A stretch of 64,000 nt of DNA from Parachlamydiales bacterium (lineage in GTDB: Bacteria; Chlamydiota; Chlamydiia; Chlamydiales; SM23-39): positions 248,001-312,000 of the forward strand of contig JAIBBX010000002.1 of NCBI GenBank assembly GCA_019694475.1, given 5' to 3'. Position 1 is the first letter of the stretch. The number at the start of each line of letters is the position of its first letter. Below are positions 1 through 8,717 of the stretch, in pieces. Under the pieces are notes generated by a model. The model ran no database searches. It had not been told where the DNA came from and saw only the letters and a program-made list of their open reading frames with translations. The translations under genes were made by a program, and so were the position numbers.

Positions 1-128
1 AGCCTTGCACAAAACGTAACGACTAAGTTCCCCGCTCTTCGCAAATCATCGCTCCCAAATGTGCGGTCATTCCAGAAAAGCCTTCATCGTTTATCTCTAT
101 GATTCAATTCACGTTTATGTCAAAAAAT

Positions 129-157
129 TTGCAATACGCAAAAATGCTGAATATTCT
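129..157 (+). promoter_or_regulatory. Candidate sigma66/sigma70-type promoter of glgP
   Basis: TTGCAA at 129-134 and TATTCT at 152-157 are separated by 17 bp, which suits a housekeeping promoter. It lies just upstream of the glgP ATG at 169. The first 168 bases hold no recognisable gene; the open frame over 1-114 has no recognisable product. Confidence 0.45.
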
Positions 158-168
158 ATATCTGGGGT

Positions 169-2682
169 ATGGATATCGAATCTCAAGCCGACATTTTTGC
201 GCAAAAAATCAAACACCTGATCATTACTAGCGCTGGCCGCACCTCAACGGAAGCGACAACCGAAGAGTTCTACCACGCATTCTGCCTTGCTTTGCGCGAA
301 GAAATCATGGTCAACCATAGCGCCGCATTAGCCACTTTCCATATGAAAAAACCACGGATGCTCAATTATATCTCAATGGAGCATATGCCCGGCCGGTTTT
401 TGGGTAACAACATTACCAACATGGGCGCCGACAAACTTGTCCAGTGTGTATTGAAAAAAATGGATAGAAATCTGGAAGAGCTGATTGCCTGCGAAGCCGA
501 TCCAGGGCTTGGGAATGGCGGTCTTGGCAGGCTAGCTTCCTGCTTTATCGACTCCTTGGCCACTTTGAATTATCCAGCTAGGGCTTATGGCCTTCGCTAT
601 CAATATGGCATTTTTGATCAGGAAATTTGGGATGGAGCTCAAGTCGAAAAACCCGATTGCTGGCTTTTGAATGAAAATCCCTGGGAACAACGGCGCGATG
701 CCTATGCAGCAAACATCCATTTTCGAGGCACGCCCGTTCCTACCCAAAATAAACATGGCGATGAAGTTCATTTGCTCGAAGACTTTGAGGAAGTAAGGGC
801 GCTGCCTTACGATATCCCCATCCTCGGGTACTGCGAAAAGCCCAATTACTCGGTACTACTCTTGCGGTTGTGGTCGACTAAGGAATCTCCCCGCAATTTC
901 GCCTTGCAAAGATTCAATGCCGGCTTTTTAGGAAAGGCATCGGAGAATACAGCTCTGACTGATGTGTTATATCCAAATGACAACAATGAACTCGGCAAAC
1001 GGGTTCGCCTCAAACAAGAATTCGTCCTTGTTTCAGCTTCATTGCAAGATATTTTAAGGCGGCACCTCCACACCTTTGGCGACTTGAGCTCTTTTGCCGA
1101 TAAAGTGCGCATCCAAATCAATGATACCCACCCAGCTTTGATGATCGCTGAGATCATTCGACTTCTTACAAAAAAATTCGACTATTCGTGGGGAGAAGCT
1201 TGGGAAATCTGCCAGACCGTTTGCAGTTACACAAATCACACCATTTTGAGAGAAGCTCTTGAAGAATGGAACGAAGCGCGGATGCATGAGCTGCTTCCAA
1301 GACAATTTTGGATCATCCAAAAACTGAATCAGATGTTTTGCGATCAAGTCAGAGCCAAATATCCGGGAGACGAGGAAAAAGTGCGCCGTCTTTCAGTGAT
1401 TGAGGGAGGCCAAGTCCGGATGGCCCACCTTGCCATTTTAGGCTCTCACAAAGTGAATGGTGTATCAAAATTGCATGGGCAGCTTTTGAAAGAAAAAGTG
1501 TTCCGCGATTTTGCCGAAATGTCCCCCGATAAATTCACCTATGTGACAAACGGCGTTACACAAAGGCGCTGGCTTCTCCATGCCAATCCGTTACTTGCAG
1601 AATTCATCTCTAAGAGGATTGGAAAAGCATGGATCTGCAACTTTACCGAAATCGAAAAATTGGCCGCGTTTGCCGGGGATGATGCCTCGCAAAAAGAGTT
1701 TCTGGAAATCAAAAAAAAGAACAAAGAACGGTTCTTAGAATTTGTGACCAAAGAAAACATGATCCGCGATGCCAAAGGGAAAATCGTTTCGCACTCTCAT
1801 GTACTCGATCCAAACGCCCTCTTCGACGTGCAAGTCAAACGGATTCATGAATACAAACGACAGCTCATGAATGTCTTGCATCTGATCATGGTTTACCAAG
1901 AGCCTGAGAGAAGAAAAGTTAAGAGGCTTTCTATTTTCGCTGGAAAAGCTGCCCCAGGCTATGTGAAAGCCAAACAAATCATCCAGCTCACTTGCGCGCT
2001 TGAACGGAAATTCCATCAAGACGAAAGGATCAAAGAACATTTGTGCATCGCATTTGTTGAAGATTACAACGTAAGCCGGGCTGAAATGATCATTCCTGCC
2101 GCTGATCTGTCAGAACAGATCTCTACGGCCGGCTGGGAAGCGTCGGGCACCGGCAACATGAAACTTTCCATGAATGGAGCTCTCACAATTGGCACTGAGG
2201 ACGGCGCGAACATTGAAATGCGCGAAGCAGTGACCGATCGATGGTGGCCGTTTAGTTTCGGCGCTAAAGCTGAAGAAAATAGCCAGCTTTTTGATCCAAA
2301 AGATGTGCTGAATCGAGATATTCAAATCCGCCAAGCTGTCGAAACGTTGAGAGATCAAGTCTTCGCCGAAAATGCCGACGAGGCAAGCGCCTCTTTGCAG
2401 TTATATGAGAGTTTGGTCGAACGGGATACTTTCAGGGTTTTAAAAGACTTGCGCCAGTATTATGAAACGCAAAAGAAAGTAGAAGAACTCTACCTCCAAC
2501 CAAAAAAATGGGCCGAGATGGCCATTCACAATATTGCAGCCATGGGGAGGTTCTCAAGCGATGAATCGATCCGCATCTACGCCAAAAACATTTGGGGGCT
2601 AGAACCTTGCCCGCCAGATCCAATACTTATAGCAAAAGTGCAAGAAGAATACTCCGAACACGACAGGTGCAAAATCAGGTAG
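169..2682 (+). CDS. glgP: Glycogen/starch phosphorylase
   Basis: Releases glucose-1-phosphate from alpha-1,4-glucan with phosphate, using pyridoxal phosphate; acts in the cytosol on stored glycogen. At 837 aa it has the normal family length. Family blocks run from the N-terminus (GLGNGGLGRLASCFIDS) to the PLP site near the C-terminus, where GTGNMKLSMNG places the PLP lysine at about residue 665, followed by GTEDGAN. Chlamydiae keep glycogen metabolism, so this is a core gene. The ATG follows a GGGG run directly and a good -35/-10 pair lies upstream. The 3' end overlaps the convergent MFS gene by 8 bp. No other glg gene is in the window. Confidence 0.97.
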   Translation: MDIESQADIFAQKIKHLIITSAGRTSTEATTEEFYHAFCLALREEIMVNHSAALATFHMKKPRMLNYISMEHMPGRFLGNNITNMGADKLVQCVLKKMDRNLEELIACEADPGLGNGGLGRLASCFIDSLATLNYPARAYGLRYQYGIFDQEIWDGAQVEKPDCWLLNENPWEQRRDAYAANIHFRGTPVPTQNKHGDEVHLLEDFEEVRALPYDIPILGYCEKPNYSVLLLRLWSTKESPRNFALQRFNAGFLGKASENTALTDVLYPNDNNELGKRVRLKQEFVLVSASLQDILRRHLHTFGDLSSFADKVRIQINDTHPALMIAEIIRLLTKKFDYSWGEAWEICQTVCSYTNHTILREALEEWNEARMHELLPRQFWIIQKLNQMFCDQVRAKYPGDEEKVRRLSVIEGGQVRMAHLAILGSHKVNGVSKLHGQLLKEKVFRDFAEMSPDKFTYVTNGVTQRRWLLHANPLLAEFISKRIGKAWICNFTEIEKLAAFAGDDASQKEFLEIKKKNKERFLEFVTKENMIRDAKGKIVSHSHVLDPNALFDVQVKRIHEYKRQLMNVLHLIMVYQEPERRKVKRLSIFAGKAAPGYVKAKQIIQLTCALERKFHQDERIKEHLCIAFVEDYNVSRAEMIIPAADLSEQISTAGWEASGTGNMKLSMNGALTIGTEDGANIEMREAVTDRWWPFSFGAKAEENSQLFDPKDVLNRDIQIRQAVETLRDQVFAENADEASASLQLYESLVERDTFRVLKDLRQYYETQKKVEELYLQPKKWAEMAIHNIAAMGRFSSDESIRIYAKNIWGLEPCPPDPILIAKVQEEYSEHDRCKIR

Positions 2683-3907
2683 ATCGTTTCAATAAAAGTC
2701 CGAAACCAATCACCCCAAATACCCCGCCTAAAAGATTCGGCGCAGCGCTTCCTAAACTCAAAAGGATCCCGGAAAATAGAGCCGTGACTGCCCACGCAAA
2801 CGCGATGACAGCTCCGGAGATTCCCATGACCCAGCCCTGTTTTGTTTTATCAACGACACCTGAAAAAAGAGTGATAATGAAAGAAAAGGCGACAGCTGCG
2901 GAGACTGCGCAAAGAGCTGTCGCGATCCAGAAAATGGTTTGATTGGGAGCCGAGACAGATAAAATCGTGCCGATTGCAAGAACCAGCATGGAAATAATTG
3001 CCGCTTTTCTTGGAGCCACATTCATGGCAAGTCTTGGAGTTAAAAATCCACCGCCGATCGCGATCAACAGCCCTAAGCTGCTCGAAAACATCCCCAGCTC
3101 AAAATGTCCATATTCAAAACTCTTCTGTAAATAGGCCGGAGAGCTTTGAGAAAAGAAACTCCAATCAAATTGCATGCAAAGAAACGCGAGAGTCACTAAC
3201 AGAAGCTTCTTGTTTTCAACCACATGCTTATAAGATCGAAGAGTTTTTAAAAGGTCGAGTTTTTTGGCATCGACTCTATAAGTTTCATCGAAAGCCCACA
3301 TGAGCCATAGGATGTTCAATAGAGCCAAGCCGACTGCAAAATAGAAAGGTGTTGCGTTAGTAAAAAAGGAAGACAACGCTTTTTCGGACAAGAGTCCCGC
3401 AAGAAACGGCCCTAAGACCTGTCCTCCGGCGATTGCGAACATCATCCAGCCCATAGCTTTGGCTTGTCTAGCTGCATCTCTGCTTACATCTGCAACAGCC
3501 GCTTGCGCCATCGGCAAAGTGGCGGCAGTGACCCCGCCAATCACCCTTCCTAGAATAAGCAGAATCAGGCTGGCTGAAGTAATCCCGACCGCGCAAATGA
3601 GATACCCCAATCCTGTCCCCATCAAACAAATTAAAAGCACCCGTTTTCTACCCCAGGCATCGGAAATGTCCCCAAGCAAAGGAGCGCCAAAAAACATGAA
3701 AAGCGGGTACATGGCAACCACAAGCCCATAATAAAAATGGGTCATCGCCATCGATGTATGATCTGGCAAAAGTGGCGAGTGGCCGTGAAGAAAAAGGGGC
3801 GTGAGAACAGGGAACAAAAAACCAAAGCCCATGCTGTCGATTAAAACGACTAAGAACAGCGGGAGAAGGGCTCTTTCAGAATGCGACACATGCATTCTTT
3901 TCTTCAT
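2675..3907 (-). CDS. MFS drug/metabolite transporter (TetA-like, 12 TM)
   Basis: Major facilitator superfamily permease of 410 aa with about 12 hydrophobic segments, expected in the inner membrane. The MFS motif A between TM2 and TM3 is seen as GDISDAWGRKRVLL at residues 79-92, and TM1 starts with DSMGFGFLFPVLTPLF, a pattern common in the TetA/DHA1 branch. Substrate cannot be read from the sequence; drug or small-metabolite export by proton antiport is the family-level guess. It is convergent with glgP (8 bp overlap) and lies 21 bp downstream of the binding-protein gene on the same strand, so the two may be co-transcribed. An in-frame ATG four codons in is an alternative start. Confidence 0.85.
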   Translation of the reverse strand: MKKRMHVSHSERALLPLFLVVLIDSMGFGFLFPVLTPLFLHGHSPLLPDHTSMAMTHFYYGLVVAMYPLFMFFGAPLLGDISDAWGRKRVLLICLMGTGLGYLICAVGITSASLILLILGRVIGGVTAATLPMAQAAVADVSRDAARQAKAMGWMMFAIAGGQVLGPFLAGLLSEKALSSFFTNATPFYFAVGLALLNILWLMWAFDETYRVDAKKLDLLKTLRSYKHVVENKKLLLVTLAFLCMQFDWSFFSQSSPAYLQKSFEYGHFELGMFSSSLGLLIAIGGGFLTPRLAMNVAPRKAAIISMLVLAIGTILSVSAPNQTIFWIATALCAVSAAVAFSFIITLFSGVVDKTKQGWVMGISGAVIAFAWAVTALFSGILLSLGSAAPNLLGGVFGVIGFGLLLKRST

Positions 3908-3928
3908 AGAGCAATCGAGAATTAATCG

Positions 3929-4651
3929 CTATGGGGCAAGTTCCCATTTCGCTTGGAGCTTTTCTAATGCATGCTTCTTTCTTAAAGCCACGAGCTGCTT
4001 ATTGAAAGCGTGGATGCCCCCTTTTCGTCCAGCAAGACGGATTCCCTGATTCGTGAGAGGCTTGCCCACGATTTGCAAAACTCCGGAATAGAGATCGGAA
4101 ACATAATTGGCGGCTGGAATTTGCGCTAAAAGAGCGCCGTCGATTTCGCCTCTCGCCACAGCATCGAGCAGTTCAGGGATAGACGCAAAGTGCCGTATAA
4201 TGATCGTGTCGTGTTGAGCCAAAATGAGTTCAGCCGGATCATTCGTAATGATTCCAACGAGATCGGAGCTCAATTTCTCCAGGCTGTCTTTTTGCGCTTT
4301 GAAAGGAACGATGAGCACGGGCCCCAGATCGAGGACGTTCTCGGAAAAGTCGAATTTGGCCAGATTGTGTTCATAAGGCGGCAGAGTTGTTAAGACCGCG
4401 TCATATTTATCATTTGCGATCCCGTCGAAGAGATTATCCCAGCTTGCCTTCACCAGTTCAAAATTCATGCCGCTATAGCGGGCCATTTCCAATAGGACAT
4501 CTTCGGCATAGCCATTGACATAAGAAGTTTGAGGGCCGAAATCAGTTGGGAACCAGTTCGGGTCGTAGCCGATCCGAAGTCCGGCTCGATTCGAACTGCA
4601 GCTGCAACCATAGAAAAAAACGGCCAAAAGAAAAAGCCGAAAGAAATGCAT
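3929..4651 (-). CDS. ABC-type amino-acid-binding lipoprotein (ArtJ/FliY-like)
   Basis: Periplasmic solute-binding protein of 240 aa. A signal peptide ending in a lipobox-like FFYGC followed by a cysteine-rich stretch suggests a lipoprotein. The mature part begins LRIGYDPNWFP, the usual first strand of family 3 amino-acid-binding proteins, and GYAEDVLLEMARYSG and a C-terminal KQLVALRKK fit that family. An in-frame TTG six codons upstream is possible, but the ATG at 4651 has GAGGGG before it and starts a proper signal peptide. No permease or ATPase gene is adjacent, as for chlamydial ArtJ-type orphan binding proteins. From memory, the C. trachomatis homologue (CT486) is next to hemH (CT485); here one gene separates them. 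Confidence 0.85.
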   Translation of the reverse strand: MHFFRLFLLAVFFYGCSCSSNRAGLRIGYDPNWFPTDFGPQTSYVNGYAEDVLLEMARYSGMNFELVKASWDNLFDGIANDKYDAVLTTLPPYEHNLAKFDFSENVLDLGPVLIVPFKAQKDSLEKLSSDLVGIITNDPAELILAQHDTIIIRHFASIPELLDAVARGEIDGALLAQIPAANYVSDLYSGVLQIVGKPLTNQGIRLAGRKGGIHAFNKQLVALRKKHALEKLQAKWELAP

Positions 4652-4692
4652 ATTCCCCTCGGCTTTCAATTTAATCGAAATGAGTCAAAACT

Positions 4693-5574
4693 TCAATCTT
4701 TATTCCAAATCGCAGCATGATTTTTGTTATAGAATGCAATTGCATTTCTACATACTGGATTTCCACTGGCCTGAAGCATTTGTTTAAACAATTTAATTCG
4801 AGCATCAGTCTTTAATCCTGACATAACTTCAGTTATATCGCTCTGATCTTCTGGGTTTGCAAGGTAATATTGGTTCACTGATGCTTGGCTCACTTGAGCT
4901 CTTTCCCAAATTTGCAAAAAGTTTTCGCAATCAATGCCTAACATCAAAGCTGCGATTTGGATATCCCCAACATTGATATCCCGTCCAAGCATATCTCTTG
5001 ATTCCGGGGCTGATGGAGCTACTCCATTCATCAAAAGAGTGATCAAGAAACTAGCTAGGTTACAATGCGCCCCATCTTCTTTTTGAAGCAAAAGATTCTC
5101 GGGAATGATCACATCATCATCTGCACGGTCAGATCCGCTAAGCGCTTTTCCATACGGGCAAACGTATACCTGTTCAAGAGGATTTAATGATCTTCTTAGA
5201 GCGATTCCCTCTTTGTTTTCCTTAACATCATCCAATTCGGCTCTAGAGAGAGCCATAGCTATTTCTAGTTGTTGTGCTTCAGTCAGCGCAGCCTGAGCTA
5301 CATTCAAAGCCTCTCCGCCAGGCTGCAAAGATCTTCGAATCGCTTCCTCTGTATCAGGATCTAATCGATCAGCTCCGCGCTGAACGACGACTGCAGGCTG
5401 CTGTCTACGACAGCAACGGTTCATCGCATTCGGTACCCAAGGCAGTACTGCAAGGGCAGCAAGCGCAACGGGATTCGTTGAAACAAAAGCATACCCAAGC
5501 GCCGTGCATGCACCGCTTATCCCAAATTTCGTAAAAGGAGAGAAATCTGAACATTTTCGGATAATAGACGACAT
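4693..5574 (-). CDS. Hypothetical protein with ubiquitin-interacting-motif-like repeats; candidate effector
   Basis: A 293-aa protein of no recognised family. Residues 17-50 form a hydrophobic hairpin that could be an Inc-like membrane segment. Residues 70-132 carry three short helical motifs with the UIM core A-x3-S: residues 72-84 (EEAIRRSLQP), 99-114 (QQLEIAMALSRAELDD) and 122-131 (IALRRSLNP). The middle one fits the full UIM pattern (acidic flank, L-x2-A-x3-S-x2-E); the other two are partial and resemble each other. The C-terminal 130 residues are mixed alpha with scattered Cys/His (DGAHCNLASF at 167-176) but no clear catalytic set. The ATG at 5574 has GAGG six bases upstream. A host ubiquitin-binding role is inference. 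Confidence 0.6.
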   Translation of the reverse strand: MSSIIRKCSDFSPFTKFGISGACTALGYAFVSTNPVALAALAVLPWVPNAMNRCCRRQQPAVVVQRGADRLDPDTEEAIRRSLQPGGEALNVAQAALTEAQQLEIAMALSRAELDDVKENKEGIALRRSLNPLEQVYVCPYGKALSGSDRADDDVIIPENLLLQKEDGAHCNLASFLITLLMNGVAPSAPESRDMLGRDINVGDIQIAALMLGIDCENFLQIWERAQVSQASVNQYYLANPEDQSDITEVMSGLKTDARIKLFKQMLQASGNPVCRNAIAFYNKNHAAIWNKD

Positions 5575-5713
5575 TATTTACCTCTATGATCAATTTCAGA
5601 ATATTATAACACATTAAAAGCATAAACATAACAAAAACAGAACACCAATAATACCGATATTTAAACCATCAATCCCCTAGCAAAAAAAGTGACAGCTCAT
5701 CTATTTTGGGGAC

Positions 5714-6718
5714 ATGAATCCCTATCTTTTAGTCAATTTTGGCGGGCCCAGAGATCTTGAAGAGATCCCCTCATTTTTGACTGAACTGCTTTGCGACCGC
5801 GATGTGATCCGCACCCGCTTCCCCACGTTTTTCCACAACTGGTTTTTTGGTCGGATTGCGCGTAAAAGAGCGCTTAAAATTCGGGAAGATTATATCGAGA
5901 TTGGCGGACGATCGCCGATCTATTTTGATACCGAGGCCATCAAAGAGAATTTATCCCAAAAATTAAACGTGCCTGTACACACCTTCCATCGGTATTTAAC
6001 AGCGACTCATTCTGAGACCTTGAAACAGGTAGAAAAAACAGACGAGTGCATTGTTCTGCCTCTTTTCCCCCAATTTTGTTATGCGACTACCGGTAGCATC
6101 GCACGATTTTTTGCCCCTTCAAAGAAACTTCGATGGATTAAGTCATACGCAGCCCATCCCGCATTCATCGGCTCGTATCAGCGGCGCATCCGTGATTTTC
6201 TGAATGAACAGATGCTCGAAGAAAAAGAGACGCTTCTTTTATTTTCAGCGCATGGAGTTCCGAAAAAATTTATCGATCAAGGCGATCCGTATGAACAAGA
6301 ATGCAGAGCATCGTTCAATGGTGTGATGGAAGCATTTCCGAAAATAAAGGCAAGACTTTGCTACCAATCGAAATTCGGGAGAGGCGAGTGGTTAAGACCC
6401 TACACAAATGAAGCCTGCGAAGACATTTTAAAGTGGCATGAAGGGCGAAAGAATGTGGTATTTGTGCCGATTAGTTTCACATCGGATCACATTGAAACGC
6501 TTTTCGAGATCGAACAGCTCTATTTGCCGCTGATTGAGAAAAATGGATTGAAAGCCTACCGCTGTCCCGCTTTAAATCTTGAACCCTATTGGTTGGACGC
6601 GCTTGCTGAAATCGCTAAAGAGGCTGAGCTTTATCCGAATGACTTATTAGTTAGGCCTTCCGCTCTAGGCCGGTTACGCAATAAAATCCTTCCGGACCGA
6701 AACAACCTGTATTCATAG
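5714..6718 (+). CDS. hemH: Ferrochelatase
   Basis: Inserts Fe2+ into a porphyrin (protoporphyrin IX or coproporphyrin III) late in haem synthesis. 334 aa, a normal length. It starts MNPYLLVNFGGPRDLEEIP, the family N-terminus. The metal-binding histidine is in SAHGVPKKFIDQGDPY (His180) and the conserved glutamate in FTSDHIETLFEIE (Glu261). A GGGGAC ribosome-binding site directly precedes the ATG. It is divergent from the UIM protein gene, with 139 bp of promoter space between. Its last 68 bp overlap the end of the convergent cysteine-rich protein gene. Which porphyrin is used cannot be told from the sequence. Confidence 0.95.
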   Translation: MNPYLLVNFGGPRDLEEIPSFLTELLCDRDVIRTRFPTFFHNWFFGRIARKRALKIREDYIEIGGRSPIYFDTEAIKENLSQKLNVPVHTFHRYLTATHSETLKQVEKTDECIVLPLFPQFCYATTGSIARFFAPSKKLRWIKSYAAHPAFIGSYQRRIRDFLNEQMLEEKETLLLFSAHGVPKKFIDQGDPYEQECRASFNGVMEAFPKIKARLCYQSKFGRGEWLRPYTNEACEDILKWHEGRKNVVFVPISFTSDHIETLFEIEQLYLPLIEKNGLKAYRCPALNLEPYWLDALAEIAKEAELYPNDLLVRPSALGRLRNKILPDRNNLYS

Positions 6719-7583
6719 CGACGAGCTGATTGTCTTCTTTGACGTAGCAGCAGCAGGCGCCGCAGCCGCAAGCACCGCAGCCGACAACCCCGCAAGAATC
6801 TCCGTGGTTTTCGGTCGATCTGCAAGTTCCACGCCCCACTTCGCAGCATAAGCAGCGATCATAGACCGCTTCAACGCGGTAGCAGCAGCAGCAATCGGTC
6901 ACTGTTCTGCTGTGTTCGAATGCACCGTTGCATCCAACATAACGGACATGCTCATCTTCGTATTCGCTCTGGATGACAAAATCGTCCCCTTCTTTAATGA
7001 CGTCATTGACTTTGATCATCGGGAACATTCTTTGAATTCGTTCTGGATCAAGAATTCCGCCTTCGCGCGCATGGCCGTTTTCGAGCATTGGCTGCATGCA
7101 AGGAGCTGTGGTCCAAATGCGGTTATTTTCGACATTGGCAAAATCCAAGGCGCCTGTGACGCGATGCGCATAAGTGGGAAGATTGTCGCTCTTCCAATCG
7201 ATATTGTTCACCCAAGACTCAAAATAGGCGTACGTGCGTCTTAGTGTGCCGTGGAAAGAGGTTTGGCCGGAACTGATGACATAAATAAGAGAAGATAGGA
7301 GCGATCCGATGAAGCAGCCGAGTGTATAAAGCTGCGTTCCAAGCGCGCCCACAAATTCTCTTCCAGCCCGATCGCCATCTCCCGCAAAAAGAAATACTGC
7401 CGAGCGGACAAGGTGCGCTAAAGTGATGAGCGGCGAAGCCAGGGTGAGAAGAGCGAATTTGAAGGTCGTTTTGAATGGGCCTTCATGATTAAAAATTAAA
7501 TTGTTTTCTTGCGCAAGATCGGCCACCTTATCGAGAACTACATTTTGGTCCGAATAGCGGATAAAAATAGGTACTGTACTCAT
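6651..7583 (-). CDS. Cysteine-rich membrane protein, Chlamydiales-type hypothetical
   Basis: 310 aa, family not recognised. Residues about 40-100 hold two hydrophobic blocks separated by a short charged loop (GDGDRAGREF), an Inc-like bilobed arrangement. The last ~90 residues are very rich in cysteine, with a CCCC run, CLCCEVGRGTC and CGVVGCGACGCGACCC, and could bind metal or be disulfide-linked in elementary bodies. An upstream TTG frame exists, but the ATG at 7583 has a strong GAGAGGGG site six bases away, so this start is preferred. The 3' end overlaps hemH by 68 bp. A metal-binding or structural role is inference only. Confidence 0.6.
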   Translation of the reverse strand: MSTVPIFIRYSDQNVVLDKVADLAQENNLIFNHEGPFKTTFKFALLTLASPLITLAHLVRSAVFLFAGDGDRAGREFVGALGTQLYTLGCFIGSLLSSLIYVISSGQTSFHGTLRRTYAYFESWVNNIDWKSDNLPTYAHRVTGALDFANVENNRIWTTAPCMQPMLENGHAREGGILDPERIQRMFPMIKVNDVIKEGDDFVIQSEYEDEHVRYVGCNGAFEHSRTVTDCCCCYRVEAVYDRCLCCEVGRGTCRSTENHGDSCGVVGCGACGCGACCCYVKEDNQLVAMNTGCFGPEGFYCVTGLERKA

Positions 7584-7676
7584 AGACACCCCTCTCAAAT
7601 GTGCAAAAAGTATAGCAAGGGGGGAAATAAAAGGCCTATGTAAAATTTATCCTTACTAGTAAACTAAATCAAAACT

Positions 7677-8717
7677 ATGGTTCCGTCCAAACTCGTCCTC
7701 GAATCTGGGGAAGTTTTCCCAGGATTTTCCCCTGAATGGCAAAAAAAGAATTTCTTTGGCGAAGTAGTTTTTTCTACCGGAATGACTGGTTACGTCGAAT
7801 CTCTGACAGATCCTTCTTTTGCAGGACAAATTCTCACCTTCACTTTTCCTCTCATTGGCAATTATGGCGTCCCTTCCTCAGACACATGGGAATCAGAAAA
7901 AGTGCAAGCCGCAGGAGTGATTGCCGGATCGATCAATACAAACCCAAGCCACTGGGATTCGGAAAAATCGTTCCTCGGATGGCTTGAAGAGCAAAAAGTG
8001 CCTCTCATTTGCGGAGTCGATACGCGGGCGCTGACCAAATTACTGAGAAAAAAAGGGGTCGCTCTCGGTGCAATTTGCATGGACAAAGCTCCCAGACAAT
8101 TCGTAGATCCGAATACAGAGCATCTTGTTAAAAAAGTGTGCATCCCTGGCAAAGAGATTTATGGAGCTGGAAGAAAAAAAATCATCGCTGTCGATTGCGG
8201 CATGAAAGAAAATATAGTGCGTTCGCTTCTCAAATTCGATATTCAGGTTTTGCGAGTACCGTATGACTACGACTATTCGAAAGAAGAATACGATGGGCTC
8301 TTTCTCTCCAATGGACCTGGCAACCCGGTCGTGTGCAAAGAGACGATCGCCATTTTGCGCAAAAATCTTGGGTCGAAAAAACCAATCATGGGAATTTGTC
8401 TCGGCGCGCAGCTTTTAGCTCTTGCGATCGGCGGAAAAACCTACAAGCTCAAGTTCGGCCATCGGGGCCAAAACCATCCGTGCATGGATTTGGAGAAAAA
8501 ACGGGCGATTTTGACCTCGCAAAACCACGGATTTGCCATCGATGAAAAAAGTTTGCCGAAGGATTGGAAGGTATTTTTCCGCAGCTTAAATGACAACTCT
8601 GTCGAAGGGATTATTCACAAAAAGCTCCCCTATTTTGCTGTGCAATTCCATCCCGAGAGCCACCCTGGGCCGACAGATGCCTTTTATTTGTTTGAAAAAT
8701 TTGCGGAGTCTTTGTGA
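7677..8717 (+). CDS. carA: Carbamoyl-phosphate synthase small subunit (glutaminase)
   Basis: Hydrolyses glutamine and channels ammonia to CarB for carbamoyl phosphate, the first step of UMP (and arginine) synthesis. 346 aa. The N-terminal CarA domain (residues 1-150; GEVVFSTGMTGYVESLTDPS) is followed by a class I glutamine amidotransferase domain with the nucleophile Cys241 in GICLGAQLLALA and the His/Glu pair in VQFHPESHPGP. It overlaps carB by 4 bp (GTGA), so the two are translationally coupled. Only pyrimidine genes and no arginine-synthesis genes are near, which points to a pyrimidine role. Confidence 0.97.
   Translation: MVPSKLVLESGEVFPGFSPEWQKKNFFGEVVFSTGMTGYVESLTDPSFAGQILTFTFPLIGNYGVPSSDTWESEKVQAAGVIAGSINTNPSHWDSEKSFLGWLEEQKVPLICGVDTRALTKLLRKKGVALGAICMDKAPRQFVDPNTEHLVKKVCIPGKEIYGAGRKKIIAVDCGMKENIVRSLLKFDIQVLRVPYDYDYSKEEYDGLFLSNGPGNPVVCKETIAILRKNLGSKKPIMGICLGAQLLALAIGGKTYKLKFGHRGQNHPCMDLEKKRAILTSQNHGFAIDEKSLPKDWKVFFRSLNDNSVEGIIHKKLPYFAVQFHPESHPGPTDAFYLFEKFAESL

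Noticed and set aside
1..114. Open frame at the left edge, possibly the end of an upstream gene
   Set aside because: No recognisable protein sequence and promoter-like composition; too short to support a call.
5057..5077. DGAHCNLASF in the UIM protein as an OTU-type protease site (DG-x-C)
   Set aside because: The spacing differs from OTU (DGDC), and no matching histidine block was found downstream.
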